DNA from: Microbacterium sp. SA39
Lineage (GTDB): Bacteria > Actinomycetota > Actinomycetes > Actinomycetales > Microbacteriaceae
Length of the DNA stretch: 64,000 nt
Direction of reading: 5' to 3'
Assembly (NCBI RefSeq): GCF_000967865.1
Contig: NZ_JXRU01000031.1
Span: forward strand, 1-64,000
Both the position numbers and the translations under genes were made by a program. Below, one piece after another: positions 25,170-34,329 of the stretch. The notes beneath the pieces were generated by a model. The model was not told the origin of the DNA, ran no database searches, and worked only from the letters and a program-made list of their open reading frames with translations. The stretch's first letter is position 1, and every line of letters starts with the position of its first letter.

Positions 25170-26879
25170 ATGAGTGCGTCGATGAGCCCTCGGACATCGC
25201 CGGGCCGGCGGATCGCGCTCGTCGCGGTCGACGGCGGCCGGTTCACGGCCGTCGAACTCGACGAGGCCGATGAGGAGCGCAGCCGTCTGACGCTGACGCC
25301 CGCGGAGTTGCTCACCTGGGTCGCCGATCTCGAGAAGACGGATTCCCCACGCTGGGTCATCCGCAGTGCGCGAGACCTCTATCCGCTGCTGCTCGACGGC
25401 GGGGTGCGACTCGGCAGGACGCACGATCTGCTCCTGTGCCATGCGATCCTGCGCGACACCGACGCGGTGGCAAGACCGCTGCCTCCGTCCGCCACGTGGA
25501 TTCGTCAGGACCCGACGGATGCCGCGCCCGCACTCTTCGACGTCCTCGGACACGATGACGAGCACGACCCCGTCGCCGAGGTCCTCGAGCAGTTCCGGGC
25601 GCAGCGCCGGGTCATCGCTCAGGAGCGGGATGGCCGCCTCAGCCTTCTCTGCGCCGCGGAATCGGCGGGCGGGCTGATCGCCGAGGAGATGCGGGCGGCG
25701 GGCCTGCCCTGGGACGAGGGCGTGCACGATGCGATTCTGACCGAGACGCTCGGCACGCGCCCCGTCGCGGGAGGGCTGCCCAGCCGGATGGTGGAGCTGG
25801 GCGACCGCGTGCGGGCGATCCTCAGTGATTCGACCCTGCACCTCGACAGCCAGCCGAAGCTGCTCCGTGCCCTGCATCGCGTCGGTGTGCAGGTCGAGTC
25901 GACCAGCAGGTGGGAGCTCGCCTCGCAGTCGCACGCCGTGGTCGAGCCCCTGCTCGCCTACAAGAAGCTGTCTCGGCTGCTCAGCGCCAACGGCTGGGCG
26001 TGGCTGGCGGAATGGGTGCACGACCGGAGGTTTCGGCCGGTCTACATCCCGGGCGGCGTCGTGACCGGACGATGGGCGTCTGCGGGCGGCGGAGCGCTGC
26101 AGCTTCCGCGCAGCCTTCGTCCGGCCGTCCGCGCCGACCCCGGCTGGACCCTCGTCGTCGCCGATGTGGCGCAGCTCGAGCCGCGGATGCTGGCGGCCAT
26201 GGCCGGTGACAAGGCGATGGCCCGGGCGGCCCAGGGGAGCGACCTGTACGAGGGGGTCGTCGCCTCCGGCGCGGTCGGCACGCGCGAGGAGGCGAAGTAC
26301 GCCGTGCTGGGCGCGATGTACGGTGCGACCACCGGCGACAGCGGGCGCCTCGTTCCTCGGCTGCGCAAGGTGTACCCGCGCGCGATGGCCCTGGTCGACA
26401 AAGCGGCGCGCACCGGCGAGGACGGTGGCGTGGTCTCGACGTGGCTCGGTCGATCCTCCCCGAGGCCCTCCGCGGAGTGGGCAGACCTCCAGTCGCGGGC
26501 GACCGGCGCGGATGCCGATCCTGCCGAGGTCGCGCTCGCCCGTCGCCGAGCGCGGGACTGGGGCAGGTTCACGCGCAACTTCATCGTGCAGGGGACCGCG
26601 GCGGAATGGTCGCTGATCTGGCTGGCCGAGATCCGGCACCGACTGCAGCGGGCTCCGGAATCGGAAGTCCCTGTTGCGGCATCCGGTCCGTTCGCGCGAC
26701 AGCCGCACCTCGCCTTCTTCCTGCACGACGAAGTCATCCTGCACGTTCCCGAGGAGCAGGCCGAAGCCGCGGCCGACGCCGTGCGGGTGGCCGCCGCTGT
26801 CGCCACGCGGCGCCTGTTCGGCGACTTCCCGATCGACGTGCCGCTCGACCTCCGCATCGCGGAGTCGGCCGAGAAGTGA
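25170..26879 (+). CDS. Family A DNA polymerase, short form with 3'-5' exonuclease-like N-terminus
   Basis: A 569-aa relative of DNA polymerase I without the 5' nuclease domain, of the type often annotated as bifunctional 3'-5' exonuclease/DNA polymerase in actinobacteria. Palm motifs are intact: motif A V-A-D-V-A-Q-L-E-P-R near 330, motif B with Lys in K-Y-A-V-L-G-A-M-Y-G near 376, and motif C H-D-E-V near 519. The N-terminal exonuclease-like region lacks an obvious D-x-E start, so proofreading is uncertain. It is probably a repair polymerase supplementing the housekeeping PolA. ATG at 25170 is 22 bp after the zinc-ribbon gene; an ATG at 25182 is also possible. Confidence 0.88.
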   Translation: MSASMSPRTSPGRRIALVAVDGGRFTAVELDEADEERSRLTLTPAELLTWVADLEKTDSPRWVIRSARDLYPLLLDGGVRLGRTHDLLLCHAILRDTDAVARPLPPSATWIRQDPTDAAPALFDVLGHDDEHDPVAEVLEQFRAQRRVIAQERDGRLSLLCAAESAGGLIAEEMRAAGLPWDEGVHDAILTETLGTRPVAGGLPSRMVELGDRVRAILSDSTLHLDSQPKLLRALHRVGVQVESTSRWELASQSHAVVEPLLAYKKLSRLLSANGWAWLAEWVHDRRFRPVYIPGGVVTGRWASAGGGALQLPRSLRPAVRADPGWTLVVADVAQLEPRMLAAMAGDKAMARAAQGSDLYEGVVASGAVGTREEAKYAVLGAMYGATTGDSGRLVPRLRKVYPRAMALVDKAARTGEDGGVVSTWLGRSSPRPSAEWADLQSRATGADADPAEVALARRRARDWGRFTRNFIVQGTAAEWSLIWLAEIRHRLQRAPESEVPVAASGPFARQPHLAFFLHDEVILHVPEEQAEAAADAVRVAAAVATRRLFGDFPIDVPLDLRIAESAEK

Positions 26880-26917
26880 CCGCCGTGGTCGCGGTCCGGA
26901 GAAAGTAGACTGGACTC

Positions 26918-27280
26918 GCGAATGGGTCGACTGGACGGCCGCGTGGCGGGAAACCGCACCGAGGAACGTCCGGGCTCCACAGGGCAGGGCGGTGGGTAAC
27001 ACCCACCCGGAGTGATCCGCGAGAAAGTGCCACAGAGAGCAGACCGCCCCGCAAGGGGTAAGGGTGAAAGGGTGGTGTAAGAGACCACCGGGGGTCATGG
27101 TGACATGACCCGCCAGGTAAACCTCGCCCGGAGCAAGGTCAGACAGAGGATGTTGACGCGGCCCGCCGAGTCCTCGGGTAGACCGCTAGAGTGCCACGGC
27201 AACGTGTCGCCGAGAGAGATGGCCGTCGAAGGGGCGAAGAACCCCGGAACAGAACCCGGCGTACAGGTCGGCCCATTCGC
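26918..27280 (+). ncRNA. rnpB: RNase P RNA, bacterial class A
   Basis: About 363 nt with the P1 stem formed by GCGAATGGG at the 5' end and CCCATTCGC at the 3' end. The conserved core is recognisable: GAGGAACGTCCGGGCTCC near 26961, GGTAAGGGTGAAAGGGTGG near 27057, and ACAGAACCCGGCGTACAGG near 27250. It is the catalytic RNA that matures tRNA 5' ends. A TAGACT -10 box at 26906-26911 lies seven bases before the 5' end. Exact ends are inferred from the P1 pairing. Confidence 0.96.
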
Positions 27281-27373
27281 ACTTCACCTGCCGACCAGGA
27301 CCCTTTTCCAGAGAGCCGCGCCGATCGTGTCCGACGATGGCATTCCGGGCGGTGTGCCGATAGCGTGCCCTTC

Positions 27374-27928
27374 ATGTCGAACCGCACAGCCGGAGTAGCC
27401 GCGGCACTCCTCGTCGTCCTGTCCGCCGTCGTGCTCACGGGCTGCACCACGCCGGTGCCGCACACCGTCGAGACACCCGTGGCCGTGGCCGCCGAGCAGA
27501 CGCCGAGCTCACCGCCCTCACCGGCGTCGACTCCCGAATGCCGGCCGGAGAACGCCGACGTCCTTCCCGGTGAGCCGCTCGACGTGGGATTGTTCGCAGG
27601 CATGGTCGACAGGGGACCCCGCGAGGGCGCGAACGGGACGGTGGCGTACGCTTCGGACGGCACTCTCGCGTCGTATCTCGTCGCACCCGACGACCACACC
27701 GAAGCGATCATCGACAGACTGTGCGTGAGCGCCTATCCGTTCGCGGCGTTGAACGCTGTCCGCCGAGGGACGCTGTACTCGACCGACCCGACGAGCCAGG
27801 CGTACCTCACCCCGCTCTACGCGGGCGACACGCTGAACCTCAGTCCCCACATGATCACGAGCGTGGGCGACGTCGACGGCGAGGTGCGCGCGTACGAGAC
27901 GACGTTCATCCTTCCCCCGCAGAATTGA
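27374..27928 (+). CDS. Lipoprotein of unknown function
   Basis: A 184-aa secreted protein. The signal peptide is Arg at 4, a hydrophobic core at about 7-22, and lipobox L-T-G-C with Cys near 23, so it should be lipid-anchored on the outer membrane face. A Thr/Pro/Ser-rich linker to about 55 is followed by a compact domain with two cysteines (near 56 and 117) that could form a disulphide. No family recognised. ATG at 27374 follows rnpB by 94 bp, and a terminator follows the gene. Confidence 0.8.
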   Translation: MSNRTAGVAAALLVVLSAVVLTGCTTPVPHTVETPVAVAAEQTPSSPPSPASTPECRPENADVLPGEPLDVGLFAGMVDRGPREGANGTVAYASDGTLASYLVAPDDHTEAIIDRLCVSAYPFAALNAVRRGTLYSTDPTSQAYLTPLYAGDTLNLSPHMITSVGDVDGEVRAYETTFILPPQN

Positions 27929-27934
27929 CGCGGA

Positions 27935-27959
27935 AGGCCCCGCTCGATGAGCGGGGCCT
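27935..27959. terminator. Terminator hairpin between lipoprotein gene and ppgK
   Basis: AGGCCCCGCTC and GAGCGGGGCCT form an 11-bp stem with a GAT loop, placed between the convergent lipoprotein and ppgK genes, so it can serve both. Confidence 0.82.
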
Positions 27960-27981
27960 CCCGGCCGTCAGCGTCGAAGGG

Positions 27982-28728
27982 CTAGTCGCCGGCGAGGGAT
28001 GCCGCGCCGATGATGCCCGAGTTGTTGCGGTGGATCGCCGGGACGATCGGGGTCTTGAGTTCGAGCAGCGGCAGGAAGTCGCCGGCGTTCTTGGAGACGC
28101 CGCCGCCGACCACGAACAGGTCGGGGCTGAAGAGGAACTCGATGTGCGAGTAGAACGCCTGCAACCGTTCTGCCCAGGCCTCCCAGCTGAGGTTCTCCCG
28201 CTCGCGCGCCGAGGTCGCCGCCCACTGCTCGACCGAGTCGAACTCGCCGAAGTTCAGGTGGCCGAGCTCGGTATTCGGGAGCAGCACGCCGTCATAGATG
28301 AAGGCCGAGCCGATGCCGGTGCCGAGAGTGGTGAGGAGCGTGAGGCCGCGCACGTCCCTGGCTGCTCCGTGGCGCGCCTCCGCGACGCCGGCGGCATCCG
28401 CATCGTTCACGAAGACGATGTTGCGTCCGAGGCCGTCGCGGAAGAAGCGCTCCGCGTCGAAGTCGAGCCACTCCTTGGAGACGTTCGCGGCCGACAGTGT
28501 CTTGCCGCGCTTGACGATGGCCGGGAAGGCGACGCCGAGGGGCATCGTCGCGTCGTGCACATCGAGGGTCTTCAGGACCGACTGGACGGCCAGAAGCACG
28601 TCCTGCGGTGCCGCGCCCTCCGGAGTGGGGACGCGCACGCGATCAGAGGCCATGGTGCCGTGCGTGAGGTCGACGATTCCTGCTTTGATTCCCGTGCCGC
28701 CGATATCGACGCCGATCGCTTTTGCCAT
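27982..28728 (-). CDS. ppgK: Polyphosphate glucokinase (ROK family)
   Basis: A 248-aa kinase that phosphorylates glucose with polyphosphate or ATP, an enzyme characteristic of actinobacteria. The phosphate motif D-I-G-G-T-G-I-K-A-G is at 8-17; the catalytic Asp is in V-N-D-A-D-A-A-G near 113; and T-T-L-G-T-G-I-G-S-A near 134 is the second phosphate loop. The ROK zinc site is absent, as is usual for PpgK. TAAGCT on this strand (28736-28741) is seven bases before the ATG, suggesting a leaderless message. It is divergent from the glnA2-glnE operon. Confidence 0.95.
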   Translation of the reverse strand: MAKAIGVDIGGTGIKAGIVDLTHGTMASDRVRVPTPEGAAPQDVLLAVQSVLKTLDVHDATMPLGVAFPAIVKRGKTLSAANVSKEWLDFDAERFFRDGLGRNIVFVNDADAAGVAEARHGAARDVRGLTLLTTLGTGIGSAFIYDGVLLPNTELGHLNFGEFDSVEQWAATSARERENLSWEAWAERLQAFYSHIEFLFSPDLFVVGGGVSKNAGDFLPLLELKTPIVPAIHRNNSGIIGAASLAGD

Positions 28729-28735
28729 GAGCGAT

Positions 28736-28767
28736 AGCTTAGCGACCGCCGCACACGCCAGTAGGAT
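28736..28767. promoter_or_regulatory. Overlapping divergent promoters of ppgK and the glnA2 operon
   Basis: Rightward: TTAGCG (28739-28744), 17 bp and TAGGAT (28762-28767), 29 bp before the first gene of the glnA2 operon. Leftward: TAAGCT (28736-28741) as the ppgK -10. The rightward -35 overlaps the leftward -10, so use of one should hinder the other. Confidence 0.45.
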
Positions 28768-28796
28768 CGATGACATCACGCGAAGAAGGGACAGCC

Positions 28797-29024
28797 ATGT
28801 CTGACGGCGACGCAAAGTACTGGTACAACTCCGAGACCGGTCAGGTCGAGTTCGGCATGATCTCACCCTCCGTCGACCGGGTCGGCCCCTTCGACACGGA
28901 AGCCGAGGCCGCCCGTGCGCCCGAGGTGCTCCAGGCACGTTCGCGCGCCTGGGCCGAGGAAGAGGCCGCCGAGCAGGGCTGGGACGCGAAGTCCACCGAC
29001 GCACAGGGCCAGGGCGCAGAGTAG
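28797..29024 (+). CDS. Small conserved actinobacterial protein (SPOR-like)
   Basis: A 75-aa protein beginning with K-Y-W-Y-N-S-E-T-G-Q-V-E-F-G and P-F-D-T-E-A-E-A-A-R-A, a short pattern that resembles SPOR-type repeats, followed by an acidic, Gln-rich tail. Function unknown. It is the first gene before glnA2, with two bases between its stop and the glnA2 start, so the two are certainly co-transcribed. The GAAGGGA ribosome-binding site fits the ATG at 28797. Confidence 0.8.
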   Translation: MSDGDAKYWYNSETGQVEFGMISPSVDRVGPFDTEAEAARAPEVLQARSRAWAEEEAAEQGWDAKSTDAQGQGAE

Positions 29025-29026
29025 TC

Positions 29027-30364
29027 ATGGACAAGCAGAGGGATTTCGTCCTCCGGACCATCGAAGAACGCGGCGTCAAGTTCGTGCGCCTGTGGTTCAC
29101 CGATGTCATCGGCACGCTCAAGTCGGTGGCGATCGCGCCCGCCGAGGTCGAGGGCGCCTTCGCCGAGGGCATCGGCTTCGACGGCTCGGCGATCGAGGGG
29201 CTCACCCGCACCTACGAGTCCGACCTGCTCGCGCAGCCGGACCCGACGACGTTCCAGACGCTGCCATGGCGGGGCGAGATCGATCCGACCGCGCGCATGT
29301 TCTGCGATCTGACGACGCCTGACGGCCAGCCCGCCGTCGCCGATCCGCGTCACGTGCTCAAGCGCACGCTGGCGAAGGCCGCGGATGCGGGATTCACGTT
29401 CTACACGCACCCAGAGATCGAGTTCTACCTGCTGAAGTCCTCGTCGTTCGGCCCTGAGGGCCCCGTGCCGGTGGACTCCGCCGGGTACTTCGACAACGTC
29501 CCCGGTGGCACGGCGCATGACTTTCGTCGTCGTTCGGTGCGGATGCTGGAGGATCTCGGCATCTCGGTCGAGTTCAGCCATCACGAGGGCGGCCCCGGCC
29601 AGAACGAGATCGACCTCCGCTACGCGGATGCGCTCACGACGGCCGACAACATCATGACCTTCCGTACGGTGATCAAGGAGGTGGCGATCGAGCAGGGCGT
29701 CTATGCGACGTTCATGCCGAAGCCGCTCAGCGATCAGCCGGGCAGTGGTATGCACACGCACATGTCGCTCTTCGAAGGCGACCAGAACGCCTTCTACGAA
29801 GAGGGCGCGAAGTACCAGCTCTCCAAGACCGGTCGTCACTTCATCGCCGGTCTGCTGCGGCACGCGAACGAGATCTCCGCGGTCACCAACCAGTTCGTCA
29901 ACTCCTACAAGCGGCTCTGGGGCGGCGACGAGGCGCCGAGCTTCGTCACCTGGGGTCACGCGAACCGGTCGGCCCTCATCCGCGTGCCGATGTACAAACC
30001 GAACAAGAGCCAGTCGTCGCGCGTGGAGTACCGCGGGATCGACTCCGCCTCGAACCCCTACCTCGCCTACGCGCTGCTGCTGGCGGCCGGACTCAAGGGC
30101 ATCGAGGAGGGCTACGAGCTCCCGCCCGAGGCCGAGAACAATGTCTGGTCGCTGAGCGACGCCGAGCGGCGCGCACTGGGCTACGAGGCGCTGCCGGCGA
30201 GCCTCGATCACGCGCTCGAGTACATGGAGGCATCCGAGCTGGTCGCCGAGACGCTGGGGGAGCAGGTCTTCAACTATGTGCTGCTCAACAAGCGCAAGGA
30301 ATGGGAGGCCTACCGCGGTCAGGTCACCCCGTTCGAGCTGAAGAGCAACCTCGAACTGCTCTGA
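29027..30364 (+). CDS. glnA2: Glutamine synthetase, GlnA2 type
   Basis: A 445-aa type I glutamine synthetase paralogue that joins glutamate and ammonia with ATP. It resembles mycobacterial GlnA2: W-F-T-D-V-I-G near 24-30 and F-D-G-S-A-I-E-G near 50 in the N-terminal domain, and the active-site segments G-S-G-M-H-T-H and V-N-S-Y-K-R-L. Near 365 the adenylylation-loop region reads G-Y-E-L-P-P-E-A. GlnA2 enzymes are usually minor activities beside GlnA1 (47885-49309). It is the second gene of an operon with glnE nine bases downstream. Confidence 0.95.
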   Translation: MDKQRDFVLRTIEERGVKFVRLWFTDVIGTLKSVAIAPAEVEGAFAEGIGFDGSAIEGLTRTYESDLLAQPDPTTFQTLPWRGEIDPTARMFCDLTTPDGQPAVADPRHVLKRTLAKAADAGFTFYTHPEIEFYLLKSSSFGPEGPVPVDSAGYFDNVPGGTAHDFRRRSVRMLEDLGISVEFSHHEGGPGQNEIDLRYADALTTADNIMTFRTVIKEVAIEQGVYATFMPKPLSDQPGSGMHTHMSLFEGDQNAFYEEGAKYQLSKTGRHFIAGLLRHANEISAVTNQFVNSYKRLWGGDEAPSFVTWGHANRSALIRVPMYKPNKSQSSRVEYRGIDSASNPYLAYALLLAAGLKGIEEGYELPPEAENNVWSLSDAERRALGYEALPASLDHALEYMEASELVAETLGEQVFNYVLLNKRKEWEAYRGQVTPFELKSNLELL

Positions 30365-30373
30365 CCCGCGCCG

Positions 30374-33349
30374 ATGGCCCGACCGGACGATTCCGTCTCC
30401 CTCTCCGCGCTGGCCAGGCTCGGCTTCGCCGAACTCAGCGAGGCGGCAGCATCCCTGTCCGAGCTGGCGACGATCCTCGGGATCTCTCGATCTTCGCTGC
30501 TCGAAGGAGCGGATGCCGCCGACCCCGACGCCGCCGTGCGCGGCATGGTCCGTGTCGCGCGTCGTGACGCCGGCCCCCTGAGGGTGCTGCTCGACGACGC
30601 CGCGGCGCGTCATCGCGTGTGGCGGGTCTTCGGCGCCTCGGAAGGGCTTGCGAATTTCTTCCTCCGGCATCCGGGTCAACTCTCGGTGCTGGAAGAGCCC
30701 CTCGCCGCGCTGCCGTCGCCGGAGGCGCTCCGCGCGCAGCTGCTGGCCGCGGTCGGCACTCGAGACGGTTTCGCGGGGGCGGGGGATGACGCGGCGGTCG
30801 TGGCGATCCGGGTCGCGTACCGTCGCAGTCTCGCCGCCATCGCTGCCTACGACCTGACCCACCCCGAACCGCAGACCGTGGTCGCCGCGGTGTCCGCCGC
30901 GCTGTCCGATGCCGCCGGCGCCGCCCTGGAAGCCTCGCTGGCGATCGCGCGGGCTCGCCTTCGCGAGACCACGCCGGAGGAGCAGATCGCCGCGACGCGT
31001 CTCTCCATCATCGGCATGGGGAAGGCCGGCGCCCGCGAGCTCAACTACGTCAGCGACGTGGACGTGATCTTCGTCGGCGGCACGGGCGATGAGGAAGTCG
31101 TCACGGAGGCTCGGGCGATCGACATCGCGACGCGACTGGCCCGCGAGACCATGCGCGGACTCGACAGCATCGAGGTGGAACCGCCGCTGTGGGAGGTCGA
31201 CGCCAACCTGCGGCCCGAGGGCAAACAGGGCGCGCTGGTGCGCTCGCTCGCGTCGCATCTCGCCTATTACGACCGCTGGGCCAAGAGCTGGGAGTTCCAG
31301 GCGCTCCTCAAGGCGCGACCACTCGCCGGCGACGCCGAGCTCGGTGCCGAGTACATCGCCGCGGTGCAGCCGAAGATCTGGTCGAGCGCGGCGCGCGAGG
31401 ACTTCGTCGAAAGCGTCCAGCGCATGCGCGAGCGCGTGACCGAGCACATCGATCCGAACGACGCGCCGTATCAGCTGAAGCTCGGCGCGGGCGGACTGCG
31501 CGACATCGAGTTCACCGTGCAGCTGCTGCAGCTGGTCCACGGCCTCACCGATGAGTCGCTGCGCACACGCGGCACGCTGGAGAGTCTGGACGCGCTCGTT
31601 GCCGGCGGATACATCGGGCGAGCGGATGCCGCCACATTCGCCGACGACTACCGCATCCTGCGGCTCATGGAGCACCGCCTGCAGCTGCGCGAGCTGAGCC
31701 GCACCCACCTGCTGCCGCGGACGCCTGCCGGGCTCCGCGTGCTGGCGCGCAGCACAGCCCTCGCCGAGAGCGGCGACGGCGTGTGGACGCGGTGGGAAGG
31801 CGTGCGCCGTGACGTCCGCGAGATCCACACGCGCCTCTTCTATCGTCCTCTTCTCAGCGCGGTCGCCAGCCTTCCCGAGGACGAGCGCACGCTCTCCACG
31901 GCGCAGGCGCACGACCGCCTCGCCGCGATCGGGTTCCGCGATCCTGCGGGGGCGCTCCGGCACATCGGCGCACTGACGACCGGGCTCAGCCGCAAGGTGA
32001 CGATCCAGCGGGCGCTGATGCCGATCATGGTGCGTTGGTTCGCCGACGGCAGCGATCCTGACTACGCTCTGATCGCGTTCCGGCGGATCAGCGAGCGACT
32101 CGGCGACACCCCCTGGTTCCTCCGGATGCTGCGCGATTCGTCGGGTGCCGCCGAGAGCCTCACGCGCCTGCTGTCGTCTTCGCGGTACATCGGCGAGCTG
32201 ATGGAGTGGATACCCGAATCCGTCGCGTGGCTCGACAGTGCGGGCAAGCTTCGTCCTCGCGGTGCAGCGGCTCTCGACGAGGAGGCTCGCGCGATCCAGA
32301 CCCGGCACGAGACGGTGACCGACGCGCTGCGCGCCGTGCGGGCGCTGCGGCGCCGGGAGCTGCTGCGCACCGCCATGGGGGCCGTGCTCGACGTGCTGAC
32401 CATCGAGGAGGTCGCGACGGCTCTCACCGAGATCACCGAGGCGACGATCCAGGCGGCCCTGCGCGCCGTGATCCGTGAGGTCGTGCCCGCGGAGGACGCT
32501 GCACTGGATTTCGCAGTGATCGCGATGGGACGCTTCGGCGGTGCCGAACTCGGCTTCGGATCCGACGCCGACATCCTCTACGTGTACGACGCGAACGGGA
32601 TCGACGGACAGCGCGCGCAGACGCTCTCCACGCAGATCGTCGCGGGCCTGCGCGAGCACCTCACCGATCATCGGGTGCCGCTGGACCTGGACGCGGATCT
32701 CCGCCCGGAAGGCCGCCAAGGCCCGGTCGTCAGGTCGATCGAGGCCTACACCGAGTACTACCGGCGCTGGTCGCTGTCGTGGGAAGCGCAGGCGCTCCTC
32801 CGTGCTCGGGGCGTCGCCGGCAGCTCCAAGCTCATCACCCGGTTCACCGCCCTCGCGGACTCGATCCGGTATCCGGAGACGGTGGATCTGCAGGGGACGC
32901 GGGAGATCAAGCGCATCAAGGCGCGAGTCGAGGGCGAGAGGCTGCCGCAGGGCGCCGACCCCCGACGTCACCTGAAGCTGGGGCCGGGCACGCTCAGCGA
33001 CGTCGAGTGGCTCGTGCAACTCCTTCAGCTCCAGCACGCGAACGAGATTCCCGGGCTGCGGACGACGTCGACGCTGTCCGCGCTGGATGCCGCGGTGGCC
33101 GCGGACCTTGTTCCCGCGGCGGATGCCGAGCGGCTCAGGGAGGCCTGGCGTCTCGCGAGCCGCCTGCGCTCCGCGATCACCCTCCTGACGGGGAAGACCA
33201 GCGACGTGCTGCCCTCGGATCGTCGTCAGCTGGACGCGATCGCGCGACTGCTGAGCTACCCAGACCGCTCGGCGTCGCAGCTGGATGAGGACTACCTCGG
33301 GGTCACCCGGCGGGCGCGCAAGGCCTTCGAGCAGCTGTTCTACGGCTGA
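30374..33349 (+). CDS. glnE: Bifunctional glutamine synthetase adenylyltransferase/deadenylase
   Basis: A 991-aa regulator enzyme that adds and removes AMP on the GS tyrosine. It contains two nucleotidyltransferase domains: the N-terminal adenylyl-removing one with G-M-G-K-A-G-A-R-E-L-N-Y-V-S-D-V-D at about 213-229, and the C-terminal adenylylating one with G-R-F-G-G-A-E-L-G-F-G-S-D-A-D near 717-731. Both D-x-D metal pairs are intact, so both activities are expected. It is co-transcribed with glnA2. Its main target is probably GlnA1, which retains the N-x-Y-x-L-P-P-E-E loop type. Confidence 0.96.
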   Translation: MARPDDSVSLSALARLGFAELSEAAASLSELATILGISRSSLLEGADAADPDAAVRGMVRVARRDAGPLRVLLDDAAARHRVWRVFGASEGLANFFLRHPGQLSVLEEPLAALPSPEALRAQLLAAVGTRDGFAGAGDDAAVVAIRVAYRRSLAAIAAYDLTHPEPQTVVAAVSAALSDAAGAALEASLAIARARLRETTPEEQIAATRLSIIGMGKAGARELNYVSDVDVIFVGGTGDEEVVTEARAIDIATRLARETMRGLDSIEVEPPLWEVDANLRPEGKQGALVRSLASHLAYYDRWAKSWEFQALLKARPLAGDAELGAEYIAAVQPKIWSSAAREDFVESVQRMRERVTEHIDPNDAPYQLKLGAGGLRDIEFTVQLLQLVHGLTDESLRTRGTLESLDALVAGGYIGRADAATFADDYRILRLMEHRLQLRELSRTHLLPRTPAGLRVLARSTALAESGDGVWTRWEGVRRDVREIHTRLFYRPLLSAVASLPEDERTLSTAQAHDRLAAIGFRDPAGALRHIGALTTGLSRKVTIQRALMPIMVRWFADGSDPDYALIAFRRISERLGDTPWFLRMLRDSSGAAESLTRLLSSSRYIGELMEWIPESVAWLDSAGKLRPRGAAALDEEARAIQTRHETVTDALRAVRALRRRELLRTAMGAVLDVLTIEEVATALTEITEATIQAALRAVIREVVPAEDAALDFAVIAMGRFGGAELGFGSDADILYVYDANGIDGQRAQTLSTQIVAGLREHLTDHRVPLDLDADLRPEGRQGPVVRSIEAYTEYYRRWSLSWEAQALLRARGVAGSSKLITRFTALADSIRYPETVDLQGTREIKRIKARVEGERLPQGADPRRHLKLGPGTLSDVEWLVQLLQLQHANEIPGLRTTSTLSALDAAVAADLVPAADAERLREAWRLASRLRSAITLLTGKTSDVLPSDRRQLDAIARLLSYPDRSASQLDEDYLGVTRRARKAFEQLFYG

Positions 33350-33398
33350 GTCCGCAGGGTGATTTGCAGTATCGGACGCCGTGACCCAAGCTGACGAT

Positions 33399-34319
33399 AT
33401 GACCCACGCGCGCATCGGAATCGTCTGGAACCCCTCGAAGGTCGAGAAGGCTGTTCTGCAGGATGCCGTGAGCGCCGTGTTCGACGATCAGTACGATATC
33501 CGGTGGTGGGAGACCACTCCGGAGGACCCGGGTCGCGGCATGGCACGCGAGGCGCTCGAAGACCGTCGTGAGATCGTGATCGCTGTCGGCGGTGATGGCA
33601 CGGTCCGCGCCGTGGCCGAGTCGCTGGCCGGCTCCGAGACCGCGCTGGGCATCGTGCCGCAGGGGACGGGAAACCTGCTGGCCCGTAACCTCCAGATCCC
33701 GTTGAACACCGTGACGGCGGCGCTGACGCGCGTGCGCGACAGCGATCCGCAGCGCATCGACCTGGGCTGGGTCTCCTACGACGGCACAGAGCACGCGTTC
33801 GCCGTGATGGTGGGTTTCGGCATCGACGCGCAGATGCTCGTGGAGACCGACGACGACCTCAAGTCGAAAGCAGGCTGGCTCGCCTATGTCGAGGCGATGG
33901 GCCGTGCCCTCGCCGGCACCGAGATGACGGAGATCACCTTGGCCATCGACGGAGAGAAGGCTGTCGCGGCGCGGGGCCACACCATGCTCATCGGCAACTG
34001 CGGGATGATCCAGGGCGGCATCCGGCTGCTCCCCGATGCCGTGATCGATGACGGGAAGCTCGATGTGCTGATGATCAGCGCAGACGGTGTGCTGCAGTGG
34101 CTCGACACGCTGCGCTCGTTCGTCTGGGACAACGGCATCCGTCGTTTCTTCGCGGCCGACGACGAAGCCGTCAGCACGGACTCGGCGCGTCACCTGCCCG
34201 TCGAGACCCTCTCAGTCCAGCTCGCGACACCGCTCATGTTCGAGATCGACGGCGAGGAGATCGGCGAGGTCGAGTCGTTCGACGTCCGCGTGCAGCCGGG
34301 GGCCTTGCTCGTCCGCTGA
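33399..34319 (+). CDS. Diacylglycerol kinase family lipid kinase
   Basis: A protein of 306 aa with the DAGK catalytic domain: N-P-S-K near 12, nucleotide motif G-G-D-G-T-V near 63, and P-Q-G-T-G-N-L-L-A-R-N near 90-100. It probably phosphorylates diacylglycerol or a related lipid at the membrane surface. ATG at 33399 fits the usual start. A GTG at 33381 would add six residues and lies eight bases after a CAGTAT -10-like hexamer, which would suit a leaderless message. It is 49 bp after glnE and convergent with the AI-2E permease gene. Confidence 0.9.
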   Translation: MTHARIGIVWNPSKVEKAVLQDAVSAVFDDQYDIRWWETTPEDPGRGMAREALEDRREIVIAVGGDGTVRAVAESLAGSETALGIVPQGTGNLLARNLQIPLNTVTAALTRVRDSDPQRIDLGWVSYDGTEHAFAVMVGFGIDAQMLVETDDDLKSKAGWLAYVEAMGRALAGTEMTEITLAIDGEKAVAARGHTMLIGNCGMIQGGIRLLPDAVIDDGKLDVLMISADGVLQWLDTLRSFVWDNGIRRFFAADDEAVSTDSARHLPVETLSVQLATPLMFEIDGEEIGEVESFDVRVQPGALLVR

Positions 34320-34329
34320 GATCGGCCGG

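Noticed and set aside
27929..29211. Longer leftward frame extending ppgK upstream over the glnA2 operon start
   Set aside because: The upstream portion is antisense to real genes, and the ATG at 28728 directly precedes the ROK phosphate motif with a -10 box seven bases away.
28841..33415. A 1524-codon leftward frame opposite glnA2 and glnE
   Set aside because: Antisense shadow of two well-recognised genes; composition is Arg/Gly/His-rich with no domain pattern.
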